DNA of 64,000 nucleotides. Origin: Paratinospora sagittata. Taxonomy: Eukaryota > Streptophyta > Magnoliopsida > Ranunculales > Menispermaceae. Shown in pieces: positions 12,940 through 42,372 of this stretch (position 1 is its first letter; each line of letters opens with the position of its first letter). The notes beneath the pieces were generated by a model. The model was not told the DNA's origin. It saw nothing but the letters and a program-made list of their open reading frames with translations, and searched no databases. Made by a program: the position numbers and the translations under genes. The stretch spans positions 42,091,995 to 42,155,994 of the forward strand of contig CM069592.1 of assembly GCA_035771175.1 (NCBI GenBank). The letters are read 5' to 3'.

Positions 12940-14188
12940 ATCCATATAAAATCTACGCAGTTTTCACCTCCCTTAACTTCCCCAAAATCCCCTGCTCCTC
13001 TGGTAATAAAAACCACCGGATAAACAAAAATGAAAACACAAAGTTAAATTTGGTTCTCGACAATATCGGGGTTGGGCAAAATTTTTATTCTCCAGGTTTG
13101 TGACCACACAAATTAACACTCGGTACACCTTCCCCAATACACATAAACACTTGCTTTTTCTCAGAAACTAGGTGCTCTTCTTCGCCACTTCAGGAAACAA
13201 TTTGGGATTGGTTGCCAGATAGGGGGGGATTCTACGGGAGAAGATTGGGAACATTTTAAAGCTTTAAGATGTTACAACTTGGTAAAGTAACGATGTAATT
13301 ATTTGTTGGAATCAAATGGAAACAAAAATAATACAAAGAATGATTTAATGAATTCCTTTTATTAAAGAAATAAGAAAACAAAATATCATTGTTTTTGGCC
13401 AGTGTTTTTAAGCTACTGAAAACTTGAAATAATGGCGAAGAGAAGACTCATTCATATATTCATTTCATGAAATAACTCAAGGGAAATGAAGAATGAATGA
13501 CAAACGCAGAGTCAAGGTAATTCTAATGTCTGCACAAAGTATAAAAAAAACTGCCGCCTTAAAGTCATGTAAGTCAATGCTAGTATATTACTTTGTTGTT
13601 TATGGTATATATTTCCTTAAAGAAGAAGTGCCCGTCTCTTTAATATTGTGAAAGGTGTGACATCCTTTCCCTTTCAGATGACTGCCACGAGTCTATTCGT
13701 TCACCCATGATAGATAGGTCTGGTTCTGGAAAAAGAAAAGGAAAGGGCCAAAAAGGTCATAATGTAATTTAATCTGAAGATCTTGGAAACCTGTGGTCAC
13801 ATGGGCCCATCAAGAAATTAAAGAATTATCGCCAGATAAAGACGGTTGAAGTTGAACGACCCTTAAAATTTTGTCGTTATAGGGGAGTACACATGCACAG
13901 AATAACGTACGTGATCGGAAAGCTAATGGAACCGTTAATATCATAAAAGAAACGTTATTAACTGTAATGGTAAAAGATAATTAGTTCGGTAGCCTGTCTA
14001 ATGCTGCTTATTATTTTTTGACTTAAATTTTTGACTTGGTATTAGCTCAGAATCAAAGACAAAAAATAAAATAAAGTCTGAGTTTTAAGGTTATTTCTGT
14101 ATGAATTTTTAAAGATGTTTTCATTGAAAAAAAGTCTGTCAATTTTACTCTTATTTTAAGCAAGAAGGATACGGGGATAGCTTAAAAA

Positions 14189-14221
<33 letters not shown>

Positions 14222-14693
14222 GAATGTTATGATAAAGCAATTGTTAATTATTAATCTTTTGATAGACTTTTCTAATGTTATCAATAACACTTTATCCTAT
14301 AATGAGGGAACAGTCTTTGGGTCAATGATGTTAAAGTTAGTAAATAACGGGAAAACTTTATTTTTTTATAATATTTGGATGGTTTAGTCATGAAGTATAA
14401 AAATAGAACAAATAGATTACCAACCTCTTTTTAGCAGAAGTTTAGAAGAGTGGACGAGAATGTAATTACTCAGATATACGAGATAAATAATGGAAGTATT
14501 ATAATAGCAAGGTAAATGAAAGCTTTAACATTATAACGGGGTGATGTGCGTTTGTTCTTTATTCTATAAATAGGGTTTACTCTTTGTTCTTTATCCTTAA
14601 AATTTAAGACATCATACGTGTCTCTATATCCATAATTTAGCAGTAAAAGAAAAAAATGGAATTTAAAACTGATGGATTCTTCAACTATAGATA
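12940..14693. other. 3' flank of CPL3 and spacer to MEF14 (tail to tail)
   Basis: The first about 350-400 bp after the CPL3 stop is probably its 3' UTR. A (TA)n microsatellite occupies about 14189-14215. The frame on the minus strand at 14470-14718 merely overlaps the MEF14 stop and has no recognisable content. Nothing else was identified. Confidence 0.55.
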
Positions 14694-16834
14694 TCACCAA
14701 TAATCTCCACAAGAGCACACTCCACCTCTGAAATGATGAAATCTATTTGAATCCCTAACCACAATCTCTCTATTGACAACCTTGGAAATGAACTTAATTG
14801 CAGTGTGGCAATCACCACAAACTCTAAGATTCTTAATGACCTGAATTGTTGTCCCAGGAACTGTATTCATGATTCCAAATGCAACAGCCAGCTTCTCACT
14901 ATGAACAAGAAGAATCCTTTCCTTCTCTTCCTGATCAACATCATGAAGAACTGAGGTTGTGTCTGGTACATAGCCAAATTCCTGCAACTTAATCAATAAT
15001 TTCTCCAAGTATCTATAAATCTCTTCATGTTGAGGATGCTCCCTGTCACCAACAAGAAAAACATGGATCCTACCCCTTGCTTCTACCAAACTAAATCCGG
15101 GCGGTTTTGCCAGTCCATGGTTCTTCATAAAAACTCTCATTCTCTCAACATCTTCCCACCTTCCCGCATTGGCGTATATGTTGGAGAGAAGAACATAGTA
15201 TCCACAGTTGTTTGGGTCTAACTCAAACAACTTCCTCGCCGATATTTCCCCTAGTTCCACATTCTTATGAATTCTACATGCACCAAGAAGAGCACCCCAA
15301 ACAACAAAATCGGGTCTTACCCTCATTAAGCAGATTAATTCATAAGCCTCGTTTAAAAAACCAGCCCGTCCTAGAAGATCGACCATGCATCCATAATGCT
15401 CAACCCCTGGATCTATATTAAAGTCTCGATTCATCGCTTTGAACCAATACCATCCTTCCTCCACCAGACCTGCATGGCTACAAGCAGCTAGAACTGACAC
15501 AAATGTTATGTAGTTTGGTTTCAACCCTGCTCTTTGCATCTCATAGAAGACTTGAAGAGCTTCCTTGGCATGCCCATGCATGCCATAACCAGCAATCATG
15601 GCTGTCCATGACCTCACATTTTTCTCTTTCATACAATCAAAAGCTTTCCTTGCCATTTCTAGCTTTCCACATTTACAGTACATGTCAACAACTGAAGTGC
15701 CTACAAACACATTTTCCTCCAAACCCATTTTGATCACCTGCAGAAATTTAAAAACTTCCTGGCAAGTTAGAACATTTCCAAGGTGTAATGATAAATATAG
15801 CATGCTCCAAATGAATGAGCATAAATTGATGGAATAATCATTAAATAATCAAATGCATGCAAGCAATTACGGGTGATTACAAGTAAAGATTTATTAAATT
15901 GAAATACCTGATCATGGATACACTGCCCCAACCTTACAGCTCCTCCATGAGCACAAGCCAAAAACACTGCAGATAGAGTCACCTCGTTGAAATTAGTTTC
16001 TCCATCTTTCAACATACTCGAAAAGATTTCCATTGCCTCCATCGACAAACCATTCTGAGCATATATCGCAATCATTGAATTCCAAGAAACAACATCTCTT
16101 TCAATCATCCCTTCAAACAATTTCCTGGCAACGCCCAACTCTCCACACTTAGCATAAGCATCAATCAGCGTATTTTCAACACCCAAATTCCCTTCAAATC
16201 CCCTTTTTACAGAAAACCCATGAACTCCACTAGTAATTCCTTTCCCCGAAACACGAGAACAAGCTGATATAACCGAAACCATTGCAACTGGATCCACCAA
16301 ACACTCCCTTTCCTCAGTTTCTTCTCTCAGAAACTCCTTAAATAGCAATAAAGCTTCACGGGCAGTGTCATTTTGGACGTACCCAGTAATCATAGACGTC
16401 CAAGACACCACATTTCTCAGAGGAATTTCATCAAACAATTTGCGCGCATCGTTCAATTGTCCACATTTTGAGTACATATCAACCAGAGCAGACGAGACGA
16501 AAAGATCGGCTTCGAATCCGAAGATCAAAGCTTGTTGGTGCGCTTGCTTGCCTGAATTAAGATCAAGAAGATGTGAACATGATTTGATTGCACAAGGAAA
16601 TGTTGAACGATCGGGTTTTAGCGAGAGCTTTCGCAAGGAAGAGAAGGCTCGAAGGGCTTCAACGGAATCGCCGCTCCGAGCTAACTCGGCTATGATCGAG
16701 TTCCAGGAAGAGACGCTGGTCTTGTCTACGTATTTTGAGAAGAATGTCGTGAGATTTGTATTGCTTGACAAGTGTTTGAAGAAATTTGAAGAGGTTGAGA
16801 TCAAAATAGCATTGGAAATTGAGAAAATCCTCAT
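14694..16834 (-). CDS. MEF14: PPR protein of the PLS-E-DYW class, orthologue of mitochondrial editing factor 14
   Basis: Binds one site of an organellar transcript through its PPR repeats and directs C-to-U editing; Arabidopsis MEF14 edits the matR transcript in mitochondria. Two exons on the minus strand, 16834-15908 and 15737-14694, join in phase 0 across a 170-bp intron (CAG/GTATTT ... CTGCAG/GTG) to give 656 aa; Arabidopsis MEF14 is about 659. PPR repeats are visible throughout ([56 protein letters not shown]). The E region begins near PPGFSLVE. The DYW deaminase domain shows the zinc-site HSEKLA and CGDCH motifs and ends exactly in CSCGDYW. The ATG at 16834 (MRIFSISNA) is the first in frame; upstream codons open the frame only from a TTG. 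Its basic/Ser-rich start fits a mitochondrial presequence. Many Arabidopsis PPR genes have no intron, so the single small intron is mildly unusual. Confidence 0.92.
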
Positions 16835-17199
16835 AAAAAAAATTGAGTCCCAAGTTGTGACTTTGTGTTGCAATTTGCGAGATAACTAACTAAACTGAAA
16901 ATGAAACTCGTTTGAAGATTTGGAGGGAACGTTTTATTTCGAGGGAAACATTTCATCTGTCAAATGACCATAACGCCCCTCTTAGGATTTTATTTATTTA
17001 TTTATTTATTTTTATTTTAAATGTTGATAAAACTTTTGAGAATATTTTAATTTCAATTCAGAGGTTAGTTAACTTTTTATATGCTTATACATATTACTTA
17101 TATATTTTAGCCATGTGCATTATATATAGGTCCAATTTATAGACATTAAAGAATGAGCAATACACTAATTTCAACACCAATAGGGTGAGACTACAATGA
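16835..17199. other. MEF14 upstream region
   Basis: AT-rich sequence with no recognised gene. It should hold the MEF14 promoter and leader on the minus strand. No convincing TATA box position was fixed. Confidence 0.45.
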
Positions 17200-17397
17200 C
17201 TATCTAGCGATATGAACCAGCCCAAGTCGAGTTTAAAAATTTGCCCCTTCCGTCCAAGTCATACCCTATGCCGATGTAGCTTTTACGAATCTTGCGAAGG
17301 TGCTATGGTTTGAAAAACTGCTATCCTTTAGCGTCTCGAATTCACAACCCGCGCAATGCCCGTAGAACTGACGACCAACTGCGCCAACGCCTCATTA
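17200..17397 (-). mobile_element. tRNA-derived SINE, a second family
   Basis: Read on the minus strand from 17397, the block begins with GAGGCGTTGGCGCAGTTGG. That is a good Pol III box A (TGGCGCAGTTGG). It is followed about 35-40 nt later by a degenerate box B (GGGTTGTGAATTCGA). The body is distinctly less AT-rich than its surroundings. It is unlike SINE family 1 elsewhere in the window. The tail boundary is approximate. Confidence 0.55.
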
Positions 17398-18485
17398 GTA
17401 AGATGTAATTTATATTTTAAATTAGAAAATCAAATAAAAATGAACACATCATAAGTTCTCCAAAGGCATGTACATATATCACATTGTGGACCATTAGAGA
17501 ATAATATGGTAAGATACTTGCATATATATATATATATAAGATGATATATTTATTTAAAATTAAAATTGAGAAAAAAAGAGTGCAACATTAATCCTGATAC
17601 ATGTGCATTGTAAAATATAATATAGACAATTAAATGCTACACAGACATTTGTGTAAAGTGAGACAATAAAATAAGTAAGATTTGAATTCTTAAACTATTT
17701 ATAATCATAAGAATGTAGAAAATTAAAGCTAAAGAAAGTGAAGCAGTAAATATAAGGAATGTGAGATGTTACTTTTATTTAAAAATTTGATACTTAGAAA
17801 AGTAAATGAAAAGACGACATCTAAAGTTTACAGCTGCATATGCATTAGATGGGCAATGAAAATAAAAAAGAATAGCGGGCAAGAGAAATAAGAAAGTTGG
17901 GAGTGTTACTTCTATTTTTAAAATAGAAAATTGAAAAAAATATACAATTTGTAAATTCTTAAATTGTTTAAAATAGGGTTGTCAATGTATTAACTTAAAC
18001 TGTAAAACCTGAACCGGTATATTTGGTTTTTAATAAGTTCGATTTGAGTTAGATTTTAAAAAAATATAATAATATAAATTTGCTTCGAATTATAGTTTAA
18101 AGTTTTAAAAATTAATTTAAACTGAACCGAACTGATTATAAACAAAAATGTGTTGTCATTTATTTTTTAATATCATATTTTTTTATAATATAAACACTTT
18201 CCTAAAAATTATATATTTATTTTTTATGGTAAAGATTGTTTTTAAATTTATTATTTATACATTAGAAAATTTAAGATAAATTACTTCGTGTGTATATATA
18301 TATATATTAATTATTTTAATTTATTTAATGTATATATATTTAAAATTTAAAATTTATTAATTTAAACTTAACCAAATGATTATATTTAATTCAATTTAAT
18401 TTAAATTAAATAAATTACCCTAAATTGAATCAAATATACGTATATTTGATTTAAGTTAGATTTGAATGAGAAATTGTAGTTTAAA
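17398..18485. other. AT-rich spacer between MEF14 and SCD2
   Basis: No gene seen. It has (TA)n at about 17523-17538 and 18293-18307. The segment from about 17977 (AGGGTTGTCAATG, with AACTGAACCGAACTG further on) resembles the ends of AT-rich hAT-like elements but is too decayed to delimit. Confidence 0.45.
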
Positions 18486-18792
18486 CTAATGCGGATATTT
18501 GCATTGCACGCCTAACGTCATCAAGGATGACACGCAAGCAAAAAGTCGTAGTTCGATAAATCTGCGTAAGGCCCGGAGTACGAGATCCTGCACTATCCGC
18601 ATTAGCTGAGCCGCCAGGAGAATATCGCCCGACAGGCTTTTGTAACAATCTGGATCATCTGTACGGCAGCACTCTCCCGAAAGTTATCACAAGCAACACG
18701 TGGATTTAATTTGACGTGTAATCACCACAACAAATACGTACCAAAACACAGGAAGAACATCATACAGAGGATCTCAGTTCTCCTATATAAAC
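18486..18792 (+). promoter_or_regulatory. SCD2 promoter region: 12-bp inverted repeat, G-box and TATA box
   Basis: Base composition shifts sharply to higher GC at about 18490. CTAATGCGGATA (18486-18497) and its exact reverse complement TATCCGCATTAG (18595-18606) enclose 97 bp. A G-box CACGTG sits at 18697-18702 and a TGACGTGT element about 10 bp on. TATATAAAC at 18784-18792 is a good TATA box, predicting transcription from about 18815-18820. The leader then carries a (CAA)n run at 18850-18876 before the ATG at 18989. G-boxes are bound by bZIP/bHLH factors; function here is inferred. Confidence 0.55.
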
Positions 18793-18988
18793 TGCTTCCT
18801 TGCCATTTCAATTTCTACCGACGTCCTTACGACGACTCTTACGCAACGCCAACAACAACAACAACAACAACAACAATTGCGAAATTTTCTATCAAATCGC
18901 TCGATTTTACAGGTTTTGCTTCATCGAGAATCTGGCGGCGATCGAGAAATTGAACGCGAGCTCTTCTGCTTGTGAATTCTGATTTGGC

Positions 18989-35948
<16,960 letters not shown>

Positions 35949-38021
35949 ATGTTACACCAGAAGGTGCTCATATTTTATGTCATCCTTTACAAAATTTTCT
36001 TCCAGTTGACTCAGAACCCTTGCCTGGATTTTTTTAATCTCTATTTTCTCGTGTACCATTTGTGCCCCAAAATCTGATTTAAGGAGAGTGATCATTCATT
36101 AGGTAGTGCATAATGTTGAAAATGGTTTTGGTGTTTGTACATAAATTTAGTTTGTACATAAATTTAGTTTAGAAAAAGAGAAAGCAAATGATAAATGTAT
36201 AAATGGGAATGAGCGATCATTTCCGTACCTATGTGCAATTTTTCCCGAAGTGTTAAATACCAAACACACTGCTCACATATACAATGACTTGTTTTATTAT
36301 TATGACTAGTAATTTTAGTATTTTTCTTTTAACTCATAGCAAATGAATTATAGATGAGAAACATTAGGAGTATGTAAATATGAAAAAAATAAAAAATATA
36401 TAGTACCAAAATATTAGAAAAAACATAAGATAAATAAAATAACATTAGAAAGCAAATGAATTAAAAAAACATTAGGGGTAGGGCTAGGGCATTTGGGCAA
36501 GTTTATAGAGATAATGATGAGTTGCTTATGTAGTTATAGTAGTTACATGGTGGGTTATTAGGTAGTTACTATAGAAAGACATATTGAGCAGTTTCGGTGC
36601 CTAAAAGGTTTCATCGTCAACTGTCGAGTATCTTTATTGTAATAGTATAAATATAGATTATTCTTAAAATCATGGACTCCATCCTTTTAGTGAAGGTCAA
36701 TGAGACTAAAGCTTTAGCTATCTGCTAGAAACTTCTGCAGATATTACTATCAAGGTAGATGAACCAAGTTTCTTTAATCTCATGATTTTGCAGAACATGA
36801 ACTAAAACTGCAAATGGTAGGAAGATGATTCTTTCAACCGCATCCTTCTTTTAGTTCCAGATGAGTTGATGGGTTTTTTCACATTGACAACCATGTGCAG
36901 TAGGGACCAGTTATTCTGAACGTGTTAAATAAGCAACCATTTTGATGGGGGCAAAACTAGTAGTAGTGACCCACCTGAAAGTTAAAATCATTGTGGTTTT
37001 CCAAAATATTCCTGATGGATTCCACTGGATTAAGACATTTCATATTGATGATGAAGCAGCAGGAATTTTGCTGCTTGTCTATTTTAGATGGAACATTATA
37101 GTTGTTGTTATATGCCATAAATATATGCATCATGTGTATTGGCATGCGCGTGGGCTATGATCCTTGTAGCTGCCTTGTGCTGTAAGAGTCATGACCCCTT
37201 AGAACAAGGTGTTTTGTATAAAATATGATTTGACAGGAGAGGGTATGTGTGAAATAGGACTTAGGGGTAGCAAGGCAAGCATGAAAAGCATTTTTCAGTG
37301 AAAAGTTGGGGACTGTCCATTTACACACACACACAACATAATAGCTAAAGGGGTTTTTGACCCACATGCCTAACTAACCATTGTCTTATGAGCCAAGTCT
37401 CATCTCATCCACTTGTTCCAAAGCTTGAGATAGCTAATGTTTCCCTTTCTCTTTTCAATGAGAACCAAAACAAATGGATAAACCACTTTATCTTGTAGAG
37501 TCCTCGAGAATGGTTGGAACCCCCCCACTAAATTAAATTTTGTAAACCAAAGGGAAAACTCCTTTTTACATGTAGTTTTTTAAAAAAAAGAGATTTATTG
37601 GTTGTTCTTCAGTAGGATACCCTTGGTTACTTTCCAAGGCTAGTCTGGTTAATTTTATAGGCTTATTATATATACATATAAATATTGTATGTTTGTTTGG
37701 TTTTTTATGGATTTGCCTCCAAAAACATATTTTAGTTCTTTTAAAGTTCATTACTTTGTTAAATAAAAAATAATAAAAAGAACAATCCTAAAAGAATGGA
37801 AAAGGAAGCTAAAAGTCTCCATGTGGCATTTTTAAAAACCCAAGACTTTTTATTACTGAGAATACTAATATCTGGATTATAATTTTGTAGATGTTGGAGA
37901 AAGAAAAACAAAAAAAATGAAAACAAGAACTTAACTGTGGTTGGGGCTACAAAAGTGAGAGCCCTAATGTTGAACCTAAATCCATTTTTGTGAGCACTAA
38001 TAAGATATTGTTTGGTAATCA
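35949..38021. other. SCD2 3' flank and intergenic DNA
   Basis: SCD2's 3' UTR probably covers the first 200-300 bp, including a direct repeat of TTTGTACATAAATTTAG at about 36137-36170. The rest shows no gene: frames at 36942-37367 lack recognisable composition or splice partners. A short (CA)n lies at about 37322-37335. Confidence 0.5.
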
Positions 38022-38265
38022 GTGGCTACTCGAATTGCGAAATCAAACCTTATAAGGTTGTGAGTTTGAATTCGGGGGAGGTTTTGTACTATTTATAATG
38101 AATAGTGTGGACAAATAATTCCGGGGGTATTAGACGTTGTAGGCGGGCTGTGTACTGGGATGGAACAATATTATGTGATCACTATGGCTGGAGTATGCCC
38201 TGAGGAGGTACTCATCACCTTGGGTAGGGGGCACCGTGTGCAACTTAAGTGTGATAAAAAGGCCT
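38022..38265 (+). mobile_element. tRNA-derived SINE, family 1
   Basis: Begins CAGTGGCTACTCGAATTGCG and has a recognisable box B (GAGTTTGAATTCGG). The body carries GTGGACAAATAATTCCGG and GGGATGGAACAATATTAT, and it ends GGTAGGGGGCACCGTGTGCA, as in the 63.4-64.0 kb copies. Closer to those than the 2.66 kb copy is. Confidence 0.75.
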
Positions 38266-38504
38266 TATAGTAACTCTACTGAACCTTTACTTTTGTTTCA
38301 TATATATATATAACGAAAACAGTGAAGAGAAACATCAAGAACTGTAGTCAAAACAAAAACATAAAAAACAAGCACATAAAAGTCAATAATGCTAACTAAG
38401 GCAAGCAATGATCGCAATTTCTAGCCTAGTCATTAATGGAATAATTCTCATTAATTTTAAACCCAACAATTCACGAGCTTGTCATGGTAATAATATCATC
38501 CTAT

Positions 38505-38690
38505 AGATTATAAATGAGTCTAGCTCGATCCTTAAAGGCCCGTTGATTGCGATTTAACCAAATCATCCAAAGTGTCTGCGAAAGTAGCCACTTTCATCAC
38601 CTTCAATCCATTCCTAACAATTCATGAGTGTTACCCAAAGATAAGCATTCACCACAAGACAATGGTAATGCAAACCTAGCCTCTAGTTGT
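38505..38690 (-). mobile_element. Possible LINE ORF2 remnant
   Basis: The minus strand reads WLLSQTLWMIWLNRNQRAFK then DRARLI, resembling the LW.IW..RN...F segment that links zf-RVT to RNase H in plant LINEs. Frame is short and broken at both ends. Confidence 0.4.
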
Positions 38691-40409
38691 CGGGGGCTAG
38701 GTTTAAGCTCTTCAAAAATAAGTTTTGTTTTTTTTTGTTTATTTTGTAGAGGTTATACTTTTACTTTAATAAGATGTTGAAATTTTTTTTAAAAATTATT
38801 AAAAAAACAAAATGTGGCAAGTAAAAATAAAAGTTAGAGAGAAGAATTAAAATTCGAATTGTTGGTGGATGAATTAAGAAAGTTTCATTCTAAAGTCACG
38901 CGTGGAGTGAAAGGGTTGGAATCGGGTGGCACCAAGGTGAAAGCTGAAATCATTGCAGGACTGACCAAATCATGTAGGAAAGCGGTAGAAGGCAAACCAG
39001 ACACAAAACAATGACGATTAGCCAACCCCACAGAAAATAAAATGAAAAAAAGAAAAAAAAAGTGCATTTTGAGATGTATGAAACCCTTTCACATGAAAGC
39101 TCCTCTTGCCCATACCACTGCCCTTTATGTCCTTTTCCCTTTCTTCCCTTTTACCATTATTTTGTTTAACCTGCCTCTACTATTATATGTATATATATCC
39201 GTCACTTTTTTTTTATTTTTTATTCTTTGTAAATTCTCCATTATATATTCCATCCCAATTTTATAAACATAAGGGGGGGAAATAGTCAAAACTAGACCAT
39301 TTTCCATTTTATGATAAGGGGTAGGATTTGAATACTTAGACCTCATAGCCAGCAGCCTGCTTGTTTATCATGTGTTAGGTCATAAAGTTATGGTTGACTC
39401 TTTAGACTTTTAGTTTAATCTTTTTATATATATACAATCTTTTTTTTTTCTCGATATCTCGTTTTTAGTTCCTATCCATGGAGTCTTTATCAATACTGTA
39501 GTTCTTCCATTTCTTTGTTCCGAACCATTCTTTCAATTCTTCTCCTTTTCTCTTCTATATGCTTGATTTTATCTGTTTCGGCATTCGTACCGGATGAAAT
39601 GAAAAGACATCTATTGAACCCCCATCTAAATTCACAGTGGGTAGGAAAGAAAATATATAGATAGTTCATATTAAGAAGAAAACTTTTTAACAAGCTAACT
39701 ATGTTTTTGGGAGCTTATATTTCATTCTCTATTTGGTGAGATATATATGACTAATCTTTTATATCTATGGAAAAATCTCTATACATAACTATATTGATAA
39801 CTCCCAAAATTGAGATTTAAAAGAATTATTGTGTGGATTTTATAAACAAGATAAGGAAAAAGACGTCGCCTTTGTTTGGTACAACTTTTGTTTGGACTAA
39901 AAGTATTTTTTTAAACGTAGGTTACAAACACAGAAATAGGTCTTAATTACCTTTAATTTGTGTATAAATCGCATTTAAATTACAAATGCGTAGATATTAA
40001 ATGATACCTGAATAAATTTAGCGAAATTGTTTACCCTAGAAAGTAAATAATTCTCTGGTTGATGATAATTGATAAAAAAAAATCATCATGATCATGGGAT
40101 GACATTGGCAAGAATGAAAGATTTTTGAGATAATGGTAAAATGAAAATAGAAGGAAAAGTTGAGCTTTGCTTGCTTTACAAGACACCACAAAAAGCTGAA
40201 TAGAAAACTCCTCCCCCACAATTTCCAACTCTTTTGTCTCCACCCACTTGCATTTTTTTATAATAATAAGAAAAAGCAACTATATAATTATCCATATATA
40301 TGTGTAATACACTGGAAAGGAAACAAAATAAGAACCCAATAGATGATGGTCCCAAGTTTATTTATCCCATCATAATCCTGCAGTACTGCTTTGGCTCGTT
40401 CTAACCATC

Positions 40410-40453
<44 letters not shown>

Positions 40454-41916
40454 CATCTTAACACATGCAGGACCAATTTTAATTTAATTATATAATTTTC
40501 GACCCACTTCATATTAAATCTTCCAATCAAGAGAAATTAATGTCTTTTTGTTTTTTTACTGATTTTTTGGTTGACATATCTTTTTTTAGGGATAGACTAA
40601 TTTTTTCAAATTTGAGAATTTATAAGGAATAAGAGCATATTTTTTAATATAGATGGATGAGGGCGAACTTAAACTTGTGATTAATTTCTTAATCGTATCT
40701 CATAATTTATTTCTAAACAAGCGAACTAACCCTCTTCATGATAAAATTAATATTTTTTTAACTACACAATGTTGTGCACAAGCCTACTAGCTAGCCATGC
40801 GGTTATGTAAAAATGATGGCAAAGATAAAATCAGAAAAAATAAAATAAAATAAAACAAAGAAGATTAAGATAGAGATCCTTCCACCGCCTAGTACTATAT
40901 ATTAGTATTAGTGCCAGCTTAAGCTTAATGGCTGTTGCTTTCATTTTGAAAAACAATGAACACTCCCTATAATTTCGCATAATTTTCATAATAAAACCAA
41001 CTACTAGTAGTCCTGCCGTGCCATGTCTGACTTTATTTCAACCAATCACTCTCGCCTCCCGTTCTTAATCGAATCTACATTAATAGATCTGTTAGCTATA
41101 TAAATAAATAGGTTGGTCAAGAATATAGTTGAATTATGGTAGCCAGTGCAGGGTCTTAAATATATGTTACTGAGATTAATTCCTTATGAATATCTATATA
41201 TATATAAATTTTCTTTCATCCTTTTTCTTTTCTTTTCTTTTTTTAATAAGAAGAAACAATATTAGTAATTAATAAGTAATTGTATAACTAGCTTTATTAT
41301 CAATCATAAACATACTATAATTTCATAAAGATATTAAGCTCATTCCTGACCCATTAATCCCTTTATCTCTTAGTGTGAGATAATGACAAAAATTAAACAT
41401 AAAATTTTTAGATTCCAAAGCTACGAGAACCAATTGCATAACTTCTTATTGGCAATTTTCTTTCCTCCTTATTGTCACAAATGATTGTTAACAAATCACT
41501 CTTTTACCCATCCTGTATGTTCAAAGATCTTGATTAATACTTATTTAAACTACCTTATCTAGTTTTTGTTTGTTTTATGTTTGTAGTTGAAACTTCTCTT
41601 ATTGTTTCTTAAACAATAATGATAATAGAGAAGTACTAAAACAACTCAAGATATATACTAAAAATTATATTATATTTAAGCTGATACGATAATACATTAT
41701 ATCAACACATGAGCAAATAAAGATAAAAAAAATATTTATTATTTACTATACACTACATCTATATAAATAAAATTTTAAATTTAGTTTTTAAGTCATAAAA
41801 GTATTTTCATAACAATAATAATAATAATACATATACAAAGCATATTTTTACTCTTTCACGTGAAGCCAAGTAGCGAAACAAAATTTTACCCAGGCATGCA
41901 TGATGAGACTAATTAA
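38691..41916. other. AT-rich intergenic DNA
   Basis: No gene recognised on either strand. Contains an (ATT)n run at 40410-40439 continuing as (TA)n to 40453, (AAT)n at about 41814-41829, and many short random frames. Confidence 0.5.
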
Positions 41917-42372
41917 TCATGTGAATGTCTTGAGGAGAATATTTGAAATAATGGGTTGAAGGAGAAGGAATAATGCATGAGGTGAATGAACATTAAGAAG
42001 AAGGAAAGCAACAGCCACAGGCGCAACAGCGTATAATTGACTGACCCATAGAGAGCGAATTGGCGGTGCAAGGTGATCATTAGTAGGGGCTCCACCACCA
42101 TCACCGTCACCACCACCATTAATAAGGATATTATTCTATATAAAAACATGATCAGCGAAGGTAACAACGGTCAAAGTAAATAATAATAATAATAATAAAT
42201 TAATATATATGTAAACAACAGAGAGGGAGAGAAGAGAAGCAGCGCTGAGCGTTGCCTCGAGAACGTCGAAACGGTCTCCTTCGTCGACCCCACCACTTCT
42301 CACTCTCCCCCTACTGTTGGCAAAATATATAAAGCTTTCATATTCCACTACACCAACACCTTCATTAGCCAT
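41917..42372 (-). CDS. Candidate small two-exon gene for an unrecognised membrane-anchored protein
   Basis: I do not recognise this protein. Exon 1 runs from an ATG at 42372 to about 42217 (or 42220, equally in phase): MANEGVGVVEYESFIYFANS, then a basic/acidic stretch to LSAASLLSLSV. An 81-bp AT-rich intron with GTTTAC donor and TTTATATAG acceptor would join it in phase 0 to exon 2, 42135-41917. Exon 2 encodes a GGGDGDGGG linker, APPIRSLWVSQLYAVAPVAV, a strongly hydrophobic stretch and a stop after LLKTFT. The product is about 124 aa with one or two C-terminal membrane segments. Support: both exons are open, the phases agree, intron size and composition are typical, and composition is protein-like. 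Against: no family match, so it may be misjoined or not a gene. Confidence 0.45.

Noticed and set aside
16365..16889. 174-codon plus-strand frame over MEF14
   Set aside because: Antisense shadow of the PPR repeats of MEF14 exon 1.
17200..17397. Functional tRNA gene suggested by a good box A
   Set aside because: Acceptor and anticodon stems do not fold and box B is degenerate; it fits a tRNA-derived SINE head. The same holds for 2.67, 23.9, 38.0, 46.5, 49.15 and 63.7 kb.
36942..37367. Small frames on both strands downstream of SCD2
   Set aside because: No recognisable motif, splice context or codon pattern; treated as chance frames.
39300..39370. tRNA/SINE-like sequence (GGATTTGAATACTTAGACC)
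   Set aside because: Only a box B-like stretch in reverse; no convincing box A and no matching body, so not listed.
41913..42372. Two overlapping unspliced hydrophobic frames
   Set aside because: Read separately they turn into low-complexity hydrophobic strings; the spliced model keeps protein-like sequence on both sides and was preferred.
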